Below, piece by piece: positions 8,332 to 17,736 of a stretch of 64,000 nucleotides of DNA (within the stretch, counting starts at the first letter, position 1; every line of letters starts with the position of its first letter). Source of the DNA: Bacteroidota bacterium (GTDB taxonomy: Bacteria; Bacteroidota; Bacteroidia; NS11-12g; UBA955); assembly GCA_018333525.1 (NCBI GenBank), contig JAGXTF010000075.1, positions 1 to 64,000 on the forward strand, in the 5' to 3' direction. The notes beneath the pieces were generated by a model. The model was not told the origin of the DNA. It saw only the letters and a list, made by a program, of their open reading frames with translations, and ran no database searches. Made by a program: the position numbers and the translations under genes.

Positions 8332-9429
8332 ATGTCACTTCAATGTGGAATAGTAGGACTGCCGAATGTTGGAAAATCAACACTGTTTAATGCAGTGAGC
8401 AGTGCGAAAGCGCAGGCAGCAAATTTCCCTTTTTGCACAATAGAACCAAATGTAGGAACCATTACTGTTCCGGATGAAAGAATGAATGCACTGGCAGAAT
8501 TGGTGCATCCTCTAAATCTGGTACCAACCACTATTGAAATAGTAGACATTGCAGGTCTTGTAAAAGGCGCCAGCAAAGGCGATGGGCTGGGAAATCAATT
8601 TCTCGGAAATATTCGGAATACGAATGCCATTTTACATGTATTGCGTTGTTTTGATGATCCCAATGTAATCCATGTAGATGGTTCGGTAGATCCAATTCGC
8701 GACCGCGAAATTATTGATACCGAATTGCAGTTAAAAGACCTGGAAACTCTGGATGCGCGGATATTAAAAATAAAAAAACAGGCACAAACCGGAGACAAGG
8801 ATGCGGCACGATTGCTGGAAGTTTGTGAAGCTTTTAAAGCCCATTTGGAACAGGGGAAAAACGGCAGAACATTGCCCTTGGAACCTGAAAAGAGAGCACT
8901 TACCAAAGAATTAAATCTACTCACGGATAAACCGGTATTGTATGTATGTAACGTAGATCCGGCAAGCGTGAACAGCGGCAATGCATATGTAGAAAAAGTG
9001 CGTGAATCGGTGAAAAATGAGAATGCGGAAATATTAATTATTTCTGCAGCAATTGAAGCGGAAATTGCGGAGTTGGAAAGTTTCGATGACAGAAAAATGT
9101 TTCTCGAAGAAATGGGATTGAAAGAAAGTGGAGTGGAAAAACTCATTAAAGCATCATACAAATTGTTAAATTATATTACCTATTTTACAGTAGGTGTAAA
9201 AGAAGTAAGGGCATGGACGATTACTGATGGGACTAAGGCTCCGGGAGCGGCTGGTGAAATCCATTCGGATTTTGAAAAAGGATTTATTCGCGCAGAAGTA
9301 ATTGCGTACAAAGATTATATTGAATTAAAAACTGAAGCTGCATGCCGTGCTGCAGGCAAATTGCGCGTGGAAGGAAAAGAGTATGTGGTGAAGGATGGCG
9401 ATTGCATGCATTTCTTGTTTAATGTGTAA
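8332..9429 (+). CDS. ychF: Redox-responsive ATPase YchF (Obg/HflX-related P-loop protein)
   Basis: 365 residues, full family length. The P loop is GLPNVGKST (residues 8-16), switch II DIAGLVKGASKGDGLG, and the C-terminal third is the TGS-like domain (TVGVKEVRAWTITDGTKAPGAAG ... HSDFEKGFIRAEVIAY, KDGDCMHFLFNV). YchF binds ATP rather than GTP because the usual NKxD base-reading motif is replaced by NxxE; here the position reads NVDP, so the Glu is absent. Associated with ribosomes and oxidative-stress control in other bacteria. Ends just before a strong bidirectional hairpin terminator. Confidence 0.95.
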   Translation: MSLQCGIVGLPNVGKSTLFNAVSSAKAQAANFPFCTIEPNVGTITVPDERMNALAELVHPLNLVPTTIEIVDIAGLVKGASKGDGLGNQFLGNIRNTNAILHVLRCFDDPNVIHVDGSVDPIRDREIIDTELQLKDLETLDARILKIKKQAQTGDKDAARLLEVCEAFKAHLEQGKNGRTLPLEPEKRALTKELNLLTDKPVLYVCNVDPASVNSGNAYVEKVRESVKNENAEILIISAAIEAEIAELESFDDRKMFLEEMGLKESGVEKLIKASYKLLNYITYFTVGVKEVRAWTITDGTKAPGAAGEIHSDFEKGFIRAEVIAYKDYIELKTEAACRAAGKLRVEGKEYVVKDGDCMHFLFNV

Positions 9430-9453
9430 CTATTGTAGTTAGAATAATTAAAT

Positions 9454-9484
9454 AAAAAAAGCGATGGATTCCATCGCTTTTTTT
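9454..9484. terminator. Bidirectional terminator between ychF and the DUF2807 gene
   Basis: Perfect hairpin AAAAAAAGCGATGGA / TCCATCGCTTTTTTT with A and T tracts on both sides, placed between two convergent genes, so it can end transcription from either direction. Confidence 0.9.
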
Positions 9485-9508
9485 ATTTGGAAATGAAAAT
9501 TAAAAATT

Positions 9509-10303
9509 TCAATTCTCATGTTCCACACTACCGCTTCCGCTAATATGGGAGTTTACCTTGGGCCAGCCCCGATACTTGACATTGCCGCTTCCGGTAATAT
9601 CTACATCGAGATTGTCACTCACATTTACTTCTGCATTTCCACTGCCTGATATTTTTACATAACTGTCTTTTGCAAGGTAATTGAAGGTCTGAATTTTCCC
9701 GGAACCGGTGATGAAATTGTCAGCACTATTGGTGCTTCCTTCACAAATGATTTTTCCGGAACCATTAATATTAAAACTGCACCACATTACCTTCGCATTT
9801 AAATCCAGTTTTCCGGAGCCGTTAATATTTGCATAGAGGTTTGTAGCTAAAATATCTCCATTCACGGTGATATTTCCGGAACCATTAATAGCATATTTGG
9901 AAGTTGGAAGGTTGTTGTTATTGGTTTTGAAAACATGAATATTGCTGCTTCCGTTTAATATGATTTCGCGTACAGAAGGCATATGAATCCGGATGTTGAG
10001 ATTGGATTTGTGTCTCACACAATGCCTTTGGCGAATGACCAGTATTTCTCCATCCACGTTCAGTCTCAGATTGTCGATGATGTTTTGTTGGCCATCGAGG
10101 ATTACAGAAAAACCAGTGTCTTCTACTATGGTAATTTCTGCATCTCCCTGCATGTCTACTTTCGTAAATCCGGAAATGCTTCTGCTTTCAGTAACTGCCG
10201 GTCCTTCTCCGCGGATACAGCCGAGCACATCGCGCTCGCAGGAGGAAAATGAAACCGCACATAAAAGCGCGATCATGGTGTTAAATAAATAGGTGTATTT
10301 CAT
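9509..10303 (-). CDS. Head GIN / DUF2807 domain lipoprotein
   Basis: 264 residues. Signal peptide with lipobox SFSSC (Cys22), so probably lipid-anchored. The rest is the DUF2807 'putative auto-transporter adhesin, head GIN' fold: a beta-solenoid built from repeated INGSGNI / ITGSGKI / ISGSGN turns, at least eight copies between residues 110 and 260. The early part has GFTKVDMQGDAEITIVED, the typical start. Exact function unknown; surface adhesion is the family guess. It starts 11 bases after the TonB receptor stop, so the two are one operon ending at the terminator near 9470. Confidence 0.85.
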   Translation of the reverse strand: MKYTYLFNTMIALLCAVSFSSCERDVLGCIRGEGPAVTESRSISGFTKVDMQGDAEITIVEDTGFSVILDGQQNIIDNLRLNVDGEILVIRQRHCVRHKSNLNIRIHMPSVREIILNGSSNIHVFKTNNNNLPTSKYAINGSGNITVNGDILATNLYANINGSGKLDLNAKVMWCSFNINGSGKIICEGSTNSADNFITGSGKIQTFNYLAKDSYVKISGSGNAEVNVSDNLDVDITGSGNVKYRGWPKVNSHISGSGSVEHEN

Positions 10304-10314
10304 TTTATTTTTAT

Positions 10315-12648
10315 TTAGAATTCAAGTTTGTATGCCAATATTGGAATCAAAGGAGTTTGTGTTATTTTTTCGATGGCTTTGGTTTTGGTATTAAAAAAAG
10401 TACCCCAAACATTTTTTCTGTTGGTTGCATTTTGTATATCCAAACTCCAGGTGGAGCTGTGTTTTTTGTGATTGATCTTGTAACTGATTTTGGTGTCAAT
10501 TCGGAAATAATCCGGATTTTTCCACTGGTATGTTTTTTTCAAATCGCGTACGGTTTTTTGAAATTTCTCTGATGCTTCCACATCAATTGGCATGTCGTGC
10601 AAACCGCCTATCCACATGGTTTTAATGTTTATACCCAATCGGTTCTTTTTAAAATTCCATTCTTTTCCTGCAAGCAGGGAAAGGGTGTGACCCACATTAA
10701 ATCTGGTATTAAATTGGTTGCCGTGTGCATCGGTATATTTAGAATCGCTCAGGGATCCGGTGAGTAATAAATAGGTACTGTTTGTAAAGAATTTTTCTAT
10801 GGTAATTTCAGCACCATAATTTCTTCCTTTTGCTCTGCTCACCAAGGTATCGGTATAGAATCCATCCAGGCTGTTAATACTGCAATACGTGTTTCCAGTT
10901 TCGGGAGAACCTGGTAAATTCTTTAATTGCTGGTAATATAATTCACTCTTTATGTGCCAGTTTTTCCCTATCAATTGATCATAACCTGTGATGTAATGAA
11001 ATGCTTTGGATAATTTCAGATTTTTATTGATGTAAACACCCTGTTCATTTTTATAAAAATAAGTTCCCAGCGGTTGCATTTGTCCATGTACACCCACTCC
11101 GGCACTCAGCCATTTGTTCTTACCCAATTGGTATTTCATGCCAAACCTTGGTTCTACAGACCATGTTTTATTAAGCATTAAAGCCAGAGCGTGAATTCCG
11201 GAATTCATGGTGAATTTGGAATTTAACCTGTATTGCCATTGCGAATAAATTTGAGCAGTTGATGTATTTCCATCAGCATCTAAAAAAGACCTTAATATAT
11301 TTTGGTTATTCAGTGCCTGTTTTTGCAGATTAAACCGCCAATAATTTAATAGGATACCACTGCGGAAGAGGTGCTTGGAATTAGGCTTAAAATTGCTTTC
11401 AGCGCTGAATGTTCCGCGATATTGGTTATATTTTTCTTTATAATTGGTTTGCAGGGAATATTCGCTATTTAATTTTGATTCTGAATATCCGTTTTGTGTT
11501 ATCCCCAGGCCTGTTTTTATTTCTAAATTGTGTCTTGGGCTGATATGAATATTGGCTTTTGCACCGTTAAATATGCTATTGGCCATAAAGCGCCAGTCGT
11601 ACTGTTTGTCTTCCCGGGTTAGCCAAACTGTACTGTCTTTGATGGAGGCTGCAAACTGATTGCTGAGGCCGGTAAATCCAAAAAAGGAAACAGTTAATTT
11701 TTTATTTACCGGTAAATTTACATGGTAAGATAAATCCTGAAATTTGGTAACGGCATCACCGAGTTCAATACCCAAAGCAGAAATCATGGACAAGGTGCTG
11801 TATCTGTAATTGACCAGATATGAACCACCTTTTTTCCCGGCAGGACCTTCAGATGCCACGTCCAATCCAAGCAGTCCAAATTGGATGGTATGTTCTTTTT
11901 TTTCATTATTCCCTTTGCGTAATTTTAAATCAAAAACACCGCTGAGTCCATTGCCATATTCAGCAGGAAAAGCGCCTGTAAAAAAATCACTGTTGGATAA
12001 CAATTGTGCACTTAGTATGGTAATACCACCACCGCTGGTTCCAACATTGCTGAAATGGTTTGGATTTGGTATATCCATCCCTTCCATTCGCCATATTAAT
12101 CCATTGGGTGAATTACCGCGAATTACTATTAAATTATTTCCGTCATCCGGTGCAGTCACACCTGCAAACCCCATTGCCATGCGGGCAGGATCATTCACTG
12201 CAGCGGCATACCTTTGGGTTTCTTCCACATTAAATTGTCTGGCGCTAACGGTAGCCATTACATTTAGTGGCTTTTCACGCGGATTTTTTTGTATGGTAAT
12301 TTTAGCTTCTTTTAATTGCTCTGCTTTTTCTTCCATGGCAATTTGTAATACCAATTCTTTCCCGGCACTCACATCCATGTTGTTGATGGTTCTATCCAGA
12401 AAACCTGCTTTAATAATTACGAATGATTGTCGTCCTACCGGAACATTTTCCAGACGGAAATAGCCATTGCTGTCTGTGAACACGGTGCGCATTAATCCGT
12501 CACAAGTGCAGCAAATTTCAGCGGTTTCAATTTTATTTCCGGTTCCCAATTCAAATACAGAACCTCGCACGGTTTGGGTTGGGGATTGTGCAGTAAGTTT
12601 ATGAAATAGTGAAGTTAAAAGTGTAAAAAAGAGAATTCCTGTTTTCAT
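10315..12648 (-). CDS. TonB-dependent receptor with carboxypeptidase-regulatory-like N domain
   Basis: 777 residues. Signal peptide (ILFFTLLTSLFHKLTAQ), a CarboxypepD_reg-like beta sandwich at about 25-110 (VRGSVFELGTGNKIETAEI, GYFRLENVPVGRQSFVI), a TonB plug at about 130-240 (DDGNNLIVIRGNSPNGLIWRMEG, GGITILSAQLL, FPAEYGNGLSGVFDLKLRKG) and a 22-strand type barrel to the C-terminal aromatic residue (LAYKLEF). Such receptors import large substrates through the outer membrane; the substrate cannot be predicted and no SusD partner is present. The DUF2807 lipoprotein follows at once and may be its surface partner. Confidence 0.88.
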   Translation of the reverse strand: MKTGILFFTLLTSLFHKLTAQSPTQTVRGSVFELGTGNKIETAEICCTCDGLMRTVFTDSNGYFRLENVPVGRQSFVIIKAGFLDRTINNMDVSAGKELVLQIAMEEKAEQLKEAKITIQKNPREKPLNVMATVSARQFNVEETQRYAAAVNDPARMAMGFAGVTAPDDGNNLIVIRGNSPNGLIWRMEGMDIPNPNHFSNVGTSGGGITILSAQLLSNSDFFTGAFPAEYGNGLSGVFDLKLRKGNNEKKEHTIQFGLLGLDVASEGPAGKKGGSYLVNYRYSTLSMISALGIELGDAVTKFQDLSYHVNLPVNKKLTVSFFGFTGLSNQFAASIKDSTVWLTREDKQYDWRFMANSIFNGAKANIHISPRHNLEIKTGLGITQNGYSESKLNSEYSLQTNYKEKYNQYRGTFSAESNFKPNSKHLFRSGILLNYWRFNLQKQALNNQNILRSFLDADGNTSTAQIYSQWQYRLNSKFTMNSGIHALALMLNKTWSVEPRFGMKYQLGKNKWLSAGVGVHGQMQPLGTYFYKNEQGVYINKNLKLSKAFHYITGYDQLIGKNWHIKSELYYQQLKNLPGSPETGNTYCSINSLDGFYTDTLVSRAKGRNYGAEITIEKFFTNSTYLLLTGSLSDSKYTDAHGNQFNTRFNVGHTLSLLAGKEWNFKKNRLGINIKTMWIGGLHDMPIDVEASEKFQKTVRDLKKTYQWKNPDYFRIDTKISYKINHKKHSSTWSLDIQNATNRKNVWGTFFNTKTKAIEKITQTPLIPILAYKLEF

Positions 12649-12756
12649 TTCGAATTCAGGACGTATTTACACTTTGTTACCCCTAACTTGAAATAAAAAA
12701 GAATGTCATATTTATGGATTGGGTAAATAAATGTGAACTTAAATTGCGGTGGAGAA

Positions 12757-12786
12757 TAATAAAAAAACCCGCTTCTATGCGGGTTT
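12757..12786 (-). terminator. Intrinsic terminator of the STN-repeat / FecR / sigma operon
   Basis: Minus-strand AAACCCGC ATAGAA GCGGGTTTTTTTATT: 8-bp stem, 6-base loop and T run, 40 bases after the stop at 12826. Confidence 0.85.
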
Positions 12787-12825
12787 CTGTTTGATTTAAA
12801 TTATATCAAGCCGGTAAATGAATTG

Positions 12826-14541
12826 TTAATTCAACCCAACACCAACATGAAAGCCAACCCATGCAATTCCTTTTCTTCCATAATTAAAGTCAAATGATTG
12901 AATGGGTTTGATATAGGAAATGGGATCCTTGTAATTTGTATATGTTCCGGTAGTTCCTGTGGTGTAATAAAAATTCAAATCCGGGCCGAACATCACACTC
13001 ACTGTTTTAAAAAGCGTTAACTCCTGGTAAAGTGAAATTCGGGTCAACATGGGTATATCATGGAAAGTTCCCAAATACAATGCATTGCCCACAACTTCCA
13101 CGTGCAGATTGGCCTTCCTGCCTTCTCGAATGCTGCATCCGATTCCATACCCCGCACTGTAAGCCTCATTCGGATAAGGATGGTAACCGGCAGTTAAAAT
13201 ATTGTAAAAATATCGGGATCCGGTGCGAAGGGTTGCGTTGTGTTGTAACACATCAGAATAAGAATATTCTACCTGATGCACACCGGATTTGCAGAAAGAT
13301 AAAAATCCGATTTGCACCCCATAAATGGTATCTACCAAATTGATAAACCCAATTTGTGTTCCATACAATTTATGTGCGCGATTCACCAGTCCACTGATTT
13401 GAGTACCTTGCACAAAATTTGCAGTATTTATTACTCCCGCAATTTGAGTTCCCTGCAGCCTGTCTGTATAATTGATGACACCAGCAGCCTGCGTGCCACG
13501 CAATAATTTCTTTTCAAAATTCATTACACCTGCAGCCTGAAATCCGGTGAAATTTCCGGAACAGGTATTTAAAACACCTCCAAATTGTGCTCCGCGAAAT
13601 TCACTGAAATGGTTATTTGCAACTCCACCAAATTGCGCTCCATTAAATGGTCCGGCTGTTAAATTATACACTCCCGCAAACTGCGCTCCTGCGCTGCTAT
13701 CTCGGTCTATATTAAAAATACCTCCAAATTCTGCCCCCTGAATACCTCCGCTGTATCCTCCCAGAATATTGAGGGAAATATTATTGGTAACTGCACCCGA
13801 CATGGAACCATTCGTTCCTAAATAAGGTAAAAAAGATACCTGCCAGTGTTTGGTGAGTTTGCGTTTTAAATTCAATGATTGAAGTCGCTGTTTTGCATTG
13901 GTAAGCAAATTCACAAGTGCATCATTATCCAATTTGGTTTTTCCGCTATCCACGTAAATAGTATCTTTCGGTTGCCACTTCTCCAGTGCAATGCTCAATT
14001 GCCTGTTGTCAATCGGTTTTACCAAAATAAAAGTATCTCTGTAATTCGCTTTTGAAATGCCTATCTGCCGTTCCTGATCTGGATTCTGTTCTATGGAAAG
14101 GGAATAAAAACCACTGCTGTCGCTAAACGTGCTTTTTAGCGTTGCGCTGTCAAAAATACTCGCAAATGGAAGTATGGTATTGTTCGAAGCATCATATACG
14201 TATCCGCTGATGGTATACACAAATTTCTCATTTTTAGCTACAATTTCAGAAGTGCTTTTAAGGATAATATATTTTCCTTTTTCCCTAAAAACTATCTGAT
14301 TTCCCAATGTTTTTTCTAAAACAGTAATCAATTCGGTTTCCACAAAATTTCCGTTATACACCGGACCATCATTGAATATTTCAGCATTGTAAGCGAATCT
14401 TGCATTGGATTTTGTTTCTATCTGATGCAAAAAATCTGCAGCCTTTTTATTTTCAAATTGGATAGTGATTTTCTGATTGAGAATTTGGGCATGCAGAAAC
14501 AACTGAAATCCGGCTAACAATAATAATAAAAACAGTCTCAT
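12826..14541 (-). CDS. STN-domain protein with carboxypeptidase-like domain and LA_2272-type surface repeats
   Basis: 571 residues in an unusual order. Signal peptide 1-19; STN (secretin/TonB N-terminal, signal-receiving) domain about 22-98 (KITIQFENKKAADFLHQIE, YIILKS); CarboxypepD_reg-like domain about 108-187; a linker; then ten copies of a G-x-Q-x-x-G-V-x-N repeat at about 262-415 (for example RGAQFGGVLN, RGTQAAGVIN, QGTQIAGVIN) as in the LA_2272 surface repeat family; and a C-terminal outer-membrane-like region. There is no TonB plug or SusC barrel. The ATG overlaps the FecR stop (TAATG), so it takes the position normally held by the receptor regulated by FecR. Likely an outer-membrane sensor or target of this sigma system. 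Confidence 0.75.
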   Translation of the reverse strand: MRLFLLLLLAGFQLFLHAQILNQKITIQFENKKAADFLHQIETKSNARFAYNAEIFNDGPVYNGNFVETELITVLEKTLGNQIVFREKGKYIILKSTSEIVAKNEKFVYTISGYVYDASNNTILPFASIFDSATLKSTFSDSSGFYSLSIEQNPDQERQIGISKANYRDTFILVKPIDNRQLSIALEKWQPKDTIYVDSGKTKLDNDALVNLLTNAKQRLQSLNLKRKLTKHWQVSFLPYLGTNGSMSGAVTNNISLNILGGYSGGIQGAEFGGIFNIDRDSSAGAQFAGVYNLTAGPFNGAQFGGVANNHFSEFRGAQFGGVLNTCSGNFTGFQAAGVMNFEKKLLRGTQAAGVINYTDRLQGTQIAGVINTANFVQGTQISGLVNRAHKLYGTQIGFINLVDTIYGVQIGFLSFCKSGVHQVEYSYSDVLQHNATLRTGSRYFYNILTAGYHPYPNEAYSAGYGIGCSIREGRKANLHVEVVGNALYLGTFHDIPMLTRISLYQELTLFKTVSVMFGPDLNFYYTTGTTGTYTNYKDPISYIKPIQSFDFNYGRKGIAWVGFHVGVGLN

Positions 14542-15545
14542 TATCTGCAGCCCTTTCCGTCCAGGTATATAATGTTGCCATTTTTCTGAACTTTAATATT
14601 GAATGTTTCCTGTATTACATCTAAAATATTATCCAGAGTTTCATCGCTGAATGTTGCAGTAAACTTGCAGGTCCCAATGGCATTGTTAGAAATACGCAGG
14701 TCCACTTTGTATGCCGCATTCAGCGTGCTAACCACCTTCGATAATTCCGTATTTTGGAATGAAATGGTCTTCCCCCTGACTTCTTTTTCAGTGCTGCCTT
14801 CGGATTGTTTTTTCATCCGTATTTGATCCAGACCGGTGGTAATTTCTGCAGTATCTCCTTTATAAAGTCGAACAGAATCCTTGAGATTTACCACGTCTAC
14901 TATACCCTGTAAAACTGCCACGGAAGTATATTTTTCTTTGCCGTAAACATAAAAAACTGTTCCAATATCTTTGATGGTGGTTTCCCCGTGTTTTACTGTA
15001 AATAATAAGGGTTTACCATGTATGGTTTTAAATTTTGCAGCGCCTTTTAAATGCACTATACGATTGCTGCTATTAAAATTGCTATCTGCCCTGAGTTGGG
15101 AATAGGGCTCCAAAGTTACTTCGGTTTTATCCGGTAATATGGTAGTATATGCTTCCTGTCCTGCTTGTATAAAAATTCCTTTTTCTGTAGGCATATCCGC
15201 TAAAAATCCGGTAGGTTGCAAGGAGACACTGCGCCAGATAATGGCAATGATGGCAATCGAAGCGGCAGCAGCAATAGCAAATTTATTGTTATAAATCACC
15301 TTCCATACTCCTGCACTTTTTTTGCGCATTTGCAATTGGCTTTCCCATTCATGTTGGATATTCAGATTCATTGAATCTTCATTTTCTGCTGAATTCCAAA
15401 TAGTAGCAAATTGGTCTGCATATTTTTTGTTTTCTGCAGACGCATCCATCCAGTTTTGCAAAACCTGGAGCTCTTTTTCACTTGCTTCTCCGGCCAGCCA
15501 TTTCGCCAGAAGTTCGTCTGTATGATATTCGTAGTTCTGGTTCAT
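14541..15545 (-). CDS. FecR-family anti-sigma regulator
   Basis: 334 residues. The cytoplasmic part (1-85) carries DELLAKWLAGEASEKELQVLQNWMDAS, the anti-sigma N-terminus; one membrane span at about 92-110 (FAIAAAASIAIIAIIWRSV); the periplasmic FecR domain at 140-235 (EVTLEPYSQLRADSNF, VHLKGAAKFKTIHGKPLLFTVKHG, AVLQGIVDVV); and a DUF4974 domain at the C-terminus (ISFQNTELSKVVSTLNAAYKVDL). It is expected to hold the cognate sigma factor until a signal arrives through an STN domain. Overlaps sigma by 4 bases and the STN protein by one, an intact three-gene cascade. Confidence 0.93.
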   Translation of the reverse strand: MNQNYEYHTDELLAKWLAGEASEKELQVLQNWMDASAENKKYADQFATIWNSAENEDSMNLNIQHEWESQLQMRKKSAGVWKVIYNNKFAIAAAASIAIIAIIWRSVSLQPTGFLADMPTEKGIFIQAGQEAYTTILPDKTEVTLEPYSQLRADSNFNSSNRIVHLKGAAKFKTIHGKPLLFTVKHGETTIKDIGTVFYVYGKEKYTSVAVLQGIVDVVNLKDSVRLYKGDTAEITTGLDQIRMKKQSEGSTEKEVRGKTISFQNTELSKVVSTLNAAYKVDLRISNNAIGTCKFTATFSDETLDNILDVIQETFNIKVQKNGNIIYLDGKGCR

Positions 15546-16153
15546 AGGAATAAGTTTTGAAGAATGCTCACCAATAAAAGGGAAATCAGATAATCAGATA
15601 ATTTGCTACGCATGAGAGAAAGCGCTTTTCCCATATGATTTTCAACGGTCTTTACAGAGATTTCCATCACTTGTGCAATCTCCTGGTAACTCAGTTGGTG
15701 ATACCTGCTAAGTTTAAAGGCAGTACCGCACTGAGGTGGCAGTTGTTCCACTGCAATGCGAATTTTGTTTTCCAATTCCCGGGTCTCCGGTAAATGGTTT
15801 TCGGAGATTTGATTCAACTCCATTTCCCTCTGGTTGTGTTCCATATACATTTCTTTCACGTTGGCATGACGGGCGCGGTTTACACATTCGTGATACACAC
15901 TTTGGTACAAATAGCTCTTTGCGTTCGAAATTCTGCGCTCATGGCGCTGTTGCCACATTTTGAAAAAAATCTGCTGTACCACATCCCGGGCTTCATCCCG
16001 ATCCTGCGTATAGCCTAAAGCATACCTGGTTAAAGGCGCAAAAAGTTTTTCAAACAGATCCTTAAAGACTGTCTCAGAGCCATCAAATTGGAGGGTCTCT
16101 CGGTTGGGGGCCTTTCGGATCAATGGTTCTTGCATGGAAACATTGCACGTCAC
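15542..16153 (-). CDS. ECF RNA polymerase sigma factor (Bacteroidetes expansion family)
   Basis: 203 residues. Region 2 (FEKLFAPLTRYALGYTQDRDEARDVVQQIFFKMWQ, near 33-68) and region 4 (LPPQCGTAFKLSRYHQLSYQEIAQVMEISVKTVENHMGKAL, near 135-175) are both present and typical of the Bacteroidetes expansion family 1. A hydrophobic tail (DYLISLLLVSILQNLFL) closes the protein, as often seen in this group. The nominal start is GTG at 16153; an ATG at 16135 is an equally good start. A TAACTTCG box at 16174-16181 may be the promoter. Controls the FecR/STN operon that it heads, by inference. Confidence 0.92.
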   Translation of the reverse strand: MTCNVSMQEPLIRKAPNRETLQFDGSETVFKDLFEKLFAPLTRYALGYTQDRDEARDVVQQIFFKMWQQRHERRISNAKSYLYQSVYHECVNRARHANVKEMYMEHNQREMELNQISENHLPETRELENKIRIAVEQLPPQCGTAFKLSRYHQLSYQEIAQVMEISVKTVENHMGKALSLMRSKLSDYLISLLLVSILQNLFL

Positions 16154-16582
16154 AATTCAGAGACGTATAAATGCGAAGTTACCCCTATCGGATGAATTTT
16201 TTTTTAGGGTAGGGTATCCGAAAAGGTTTTCAAGGTAGTTGATCCGACTTCAAATAGTGTTCTTCACCTTCAACCGATTTTAGCTGATTCAATTGCCATT
16301 GTAAAAATGAATACTATAATGAATACAAATCAGATGAATTCCATTTTTAGAAGGTGACTGTTAATTGCTCCTAATCTATTGGACTATACTACAGGACATG
16401 CACTTCGAAAAATAAATGATATTTATTTTTAGTATTCCAAATTCTGCTCCCTTCTCTGCATTGCCAGCTTGTTTTGCTTGATTGTCACGGGAGTAACAGG
16501 TTTGTATATCTTAAAATATTATGACAACCCGAGCAACGAAATGTACAAACTTGCGTCATAACTAATATGAAAGGGGCGCATT
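16154..16582. other. Intergenic region between divergent sigma operon and lipoprotein gene
   Basis: 429 bases with no credible gene on either strand. It holds the promoter-like box TAACTTCG for the sigma gene (minus strand, 16174-16181) and a short AT-rich palindrome AAAATAAATgatATTTATTTT near 16410-16431. No RNA structure or operator is otherwise recognised. Confidence 0.5.
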
Positions 16583-17719
16583 ATGAAATTTTATTTTTGG
16601 TTTTTCAATTTTTGTTTTTTATGGATACTCGCTCTTTCCTGCAAAAAAATATACAGGAAGGATGAATCACTGCCTCTGCGGCAGATTTCGGTTAAAACGA
16701 CCCTCAAAAACCATACACCGGGAGTGGATTATACCATAACCGGAAGCCTTCAGGTAAGCGCAGAACTTAGTATAGAACCGGGTGTGGAAATTGCAGTTGA
16801 ATCCGGAGGAGAAGTGGTAGTAAAAGACACCGCGGTGATTCACGCAATAGGCACAGCAAATGATCCGATTAAATTCACCTCCAAAGAAAAAAATGGAACC
16901 TGGTCCGGTATTTTATTCCATTGTAAAAATCCTTCGGAATTTAACCATGTGGAAGTTAAAAACGCCGCTTCAAGAGGGTGGGACAGAGGTTGCCTGGAAG
17001 CTTCCGGCAATGCGCATTTGATTTTGGAAAATGTAATTATTGAAGGCGGTCAGGCAACAAGTGCCGTTCTTGCGGAACTAGGCGCCCTGGTAGAAATCAA
17101 ATCAGGATGTAATTTCCATGACAACCAGGCACCGTTTCAGCAAGACTTAAATTCAGAATTGCGATTTACTGGTTCAGGTACTTTTATTTCAAATACCAAA
17201 AATGTTATCGTTCTCAATTCTTCCGGATTTGGAAATTTCATGATTACAGGTAAATATGTAATTCGCAAAAAGCCTATCGATTATCTGGTAGCGAGAAATT
17301 TTTATATAAACGATGGAGAATTGGATATTGAATCCGGAATTAACCTGCAATTTGTGCAAGGCGCCGGAATTTATTGCAGCCACCAAAATGCGAAATTATT
17401 GATTTTGGGAAATGCAGTACAACCGGTAAAAATGTACAATGAAACCGGAATTTGGAAGGCTGGGGAACCAAGCTGGGCAGGAATAATGGTGGGTTATGGT
17501 TACGCAAAACTTCGTTATGTGGTTATTGAAGATGTAAGTAATCCTTATGTAGGTGCGGTTACAGTTCAAGGTCGTGGAGTGTTGGATATGACAAATTGTA
17601 CTATGAAAAATTTTATTGGCAAATGCAGCATTATGAAATTGGGGAATTACGCAATGGTTAATAGCGGAATTGCCGGTCAGAATACGTATATTAATTCAAA
17701 AGGATACTGCGATCAATAA
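16583..17719 (+). CDS. Lipoprotein with right-handed beta-helix repeats
   Basis: 378 residues. N-terminal signal with lipobox LALSC (Cys20). The body is rich in short beta strands separated by GxI/GxV turns typical of parallel beta-helix proteins: LSIEPGVEIAVESGGEVVVKDTAVIHAIG, FTSKEKNGTWSGILFH, FNHVEVKNAA, LILENVIIEGG and AKLRYVVIEDVSNPYVGAVTV. No catalytic lyase motif is seen, so a structural or surface-binding part is likely. The DUF5723 gene follows after 17 bases, suggesting joint expression and an outer-membrane complex. Confidence 0.65.
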   Translation: MKFYFWFFNFCFLWILALSCKKIYRKDESLPLRQISVKTTLKNHTPGVDYTITGSLQVSAELSIEPGVEIAVESGGEVVVKDTAVIHAIGTANDPIKFTSKEKNGTWSGILFHCKNPSEFNHVEVKNAASRGWDRGCLEASGNAHLILENVIIEGGQATSAVLAELGALVEIKSGCNFHDNQAPFQQDLNSELRFTGSGTFISNTKNVIVLNSSGFGNFMITGKYVIRKKPIDYLVARNFYINDGELDIESGINLQFVQGAGIYCSHQNAKLLILGNAVQPVKMYNETGIWKAGEPSWAGIMVGYGYAKLRYVVIEDVSNPYVGAVTVQGRGVLDMTNCTMKNFIGKCSIMKLGNYAMVNSGIAGQNTYINSKGYCDQ

Positions 17720-17736
17720 TCTAAATATGAAACGCC

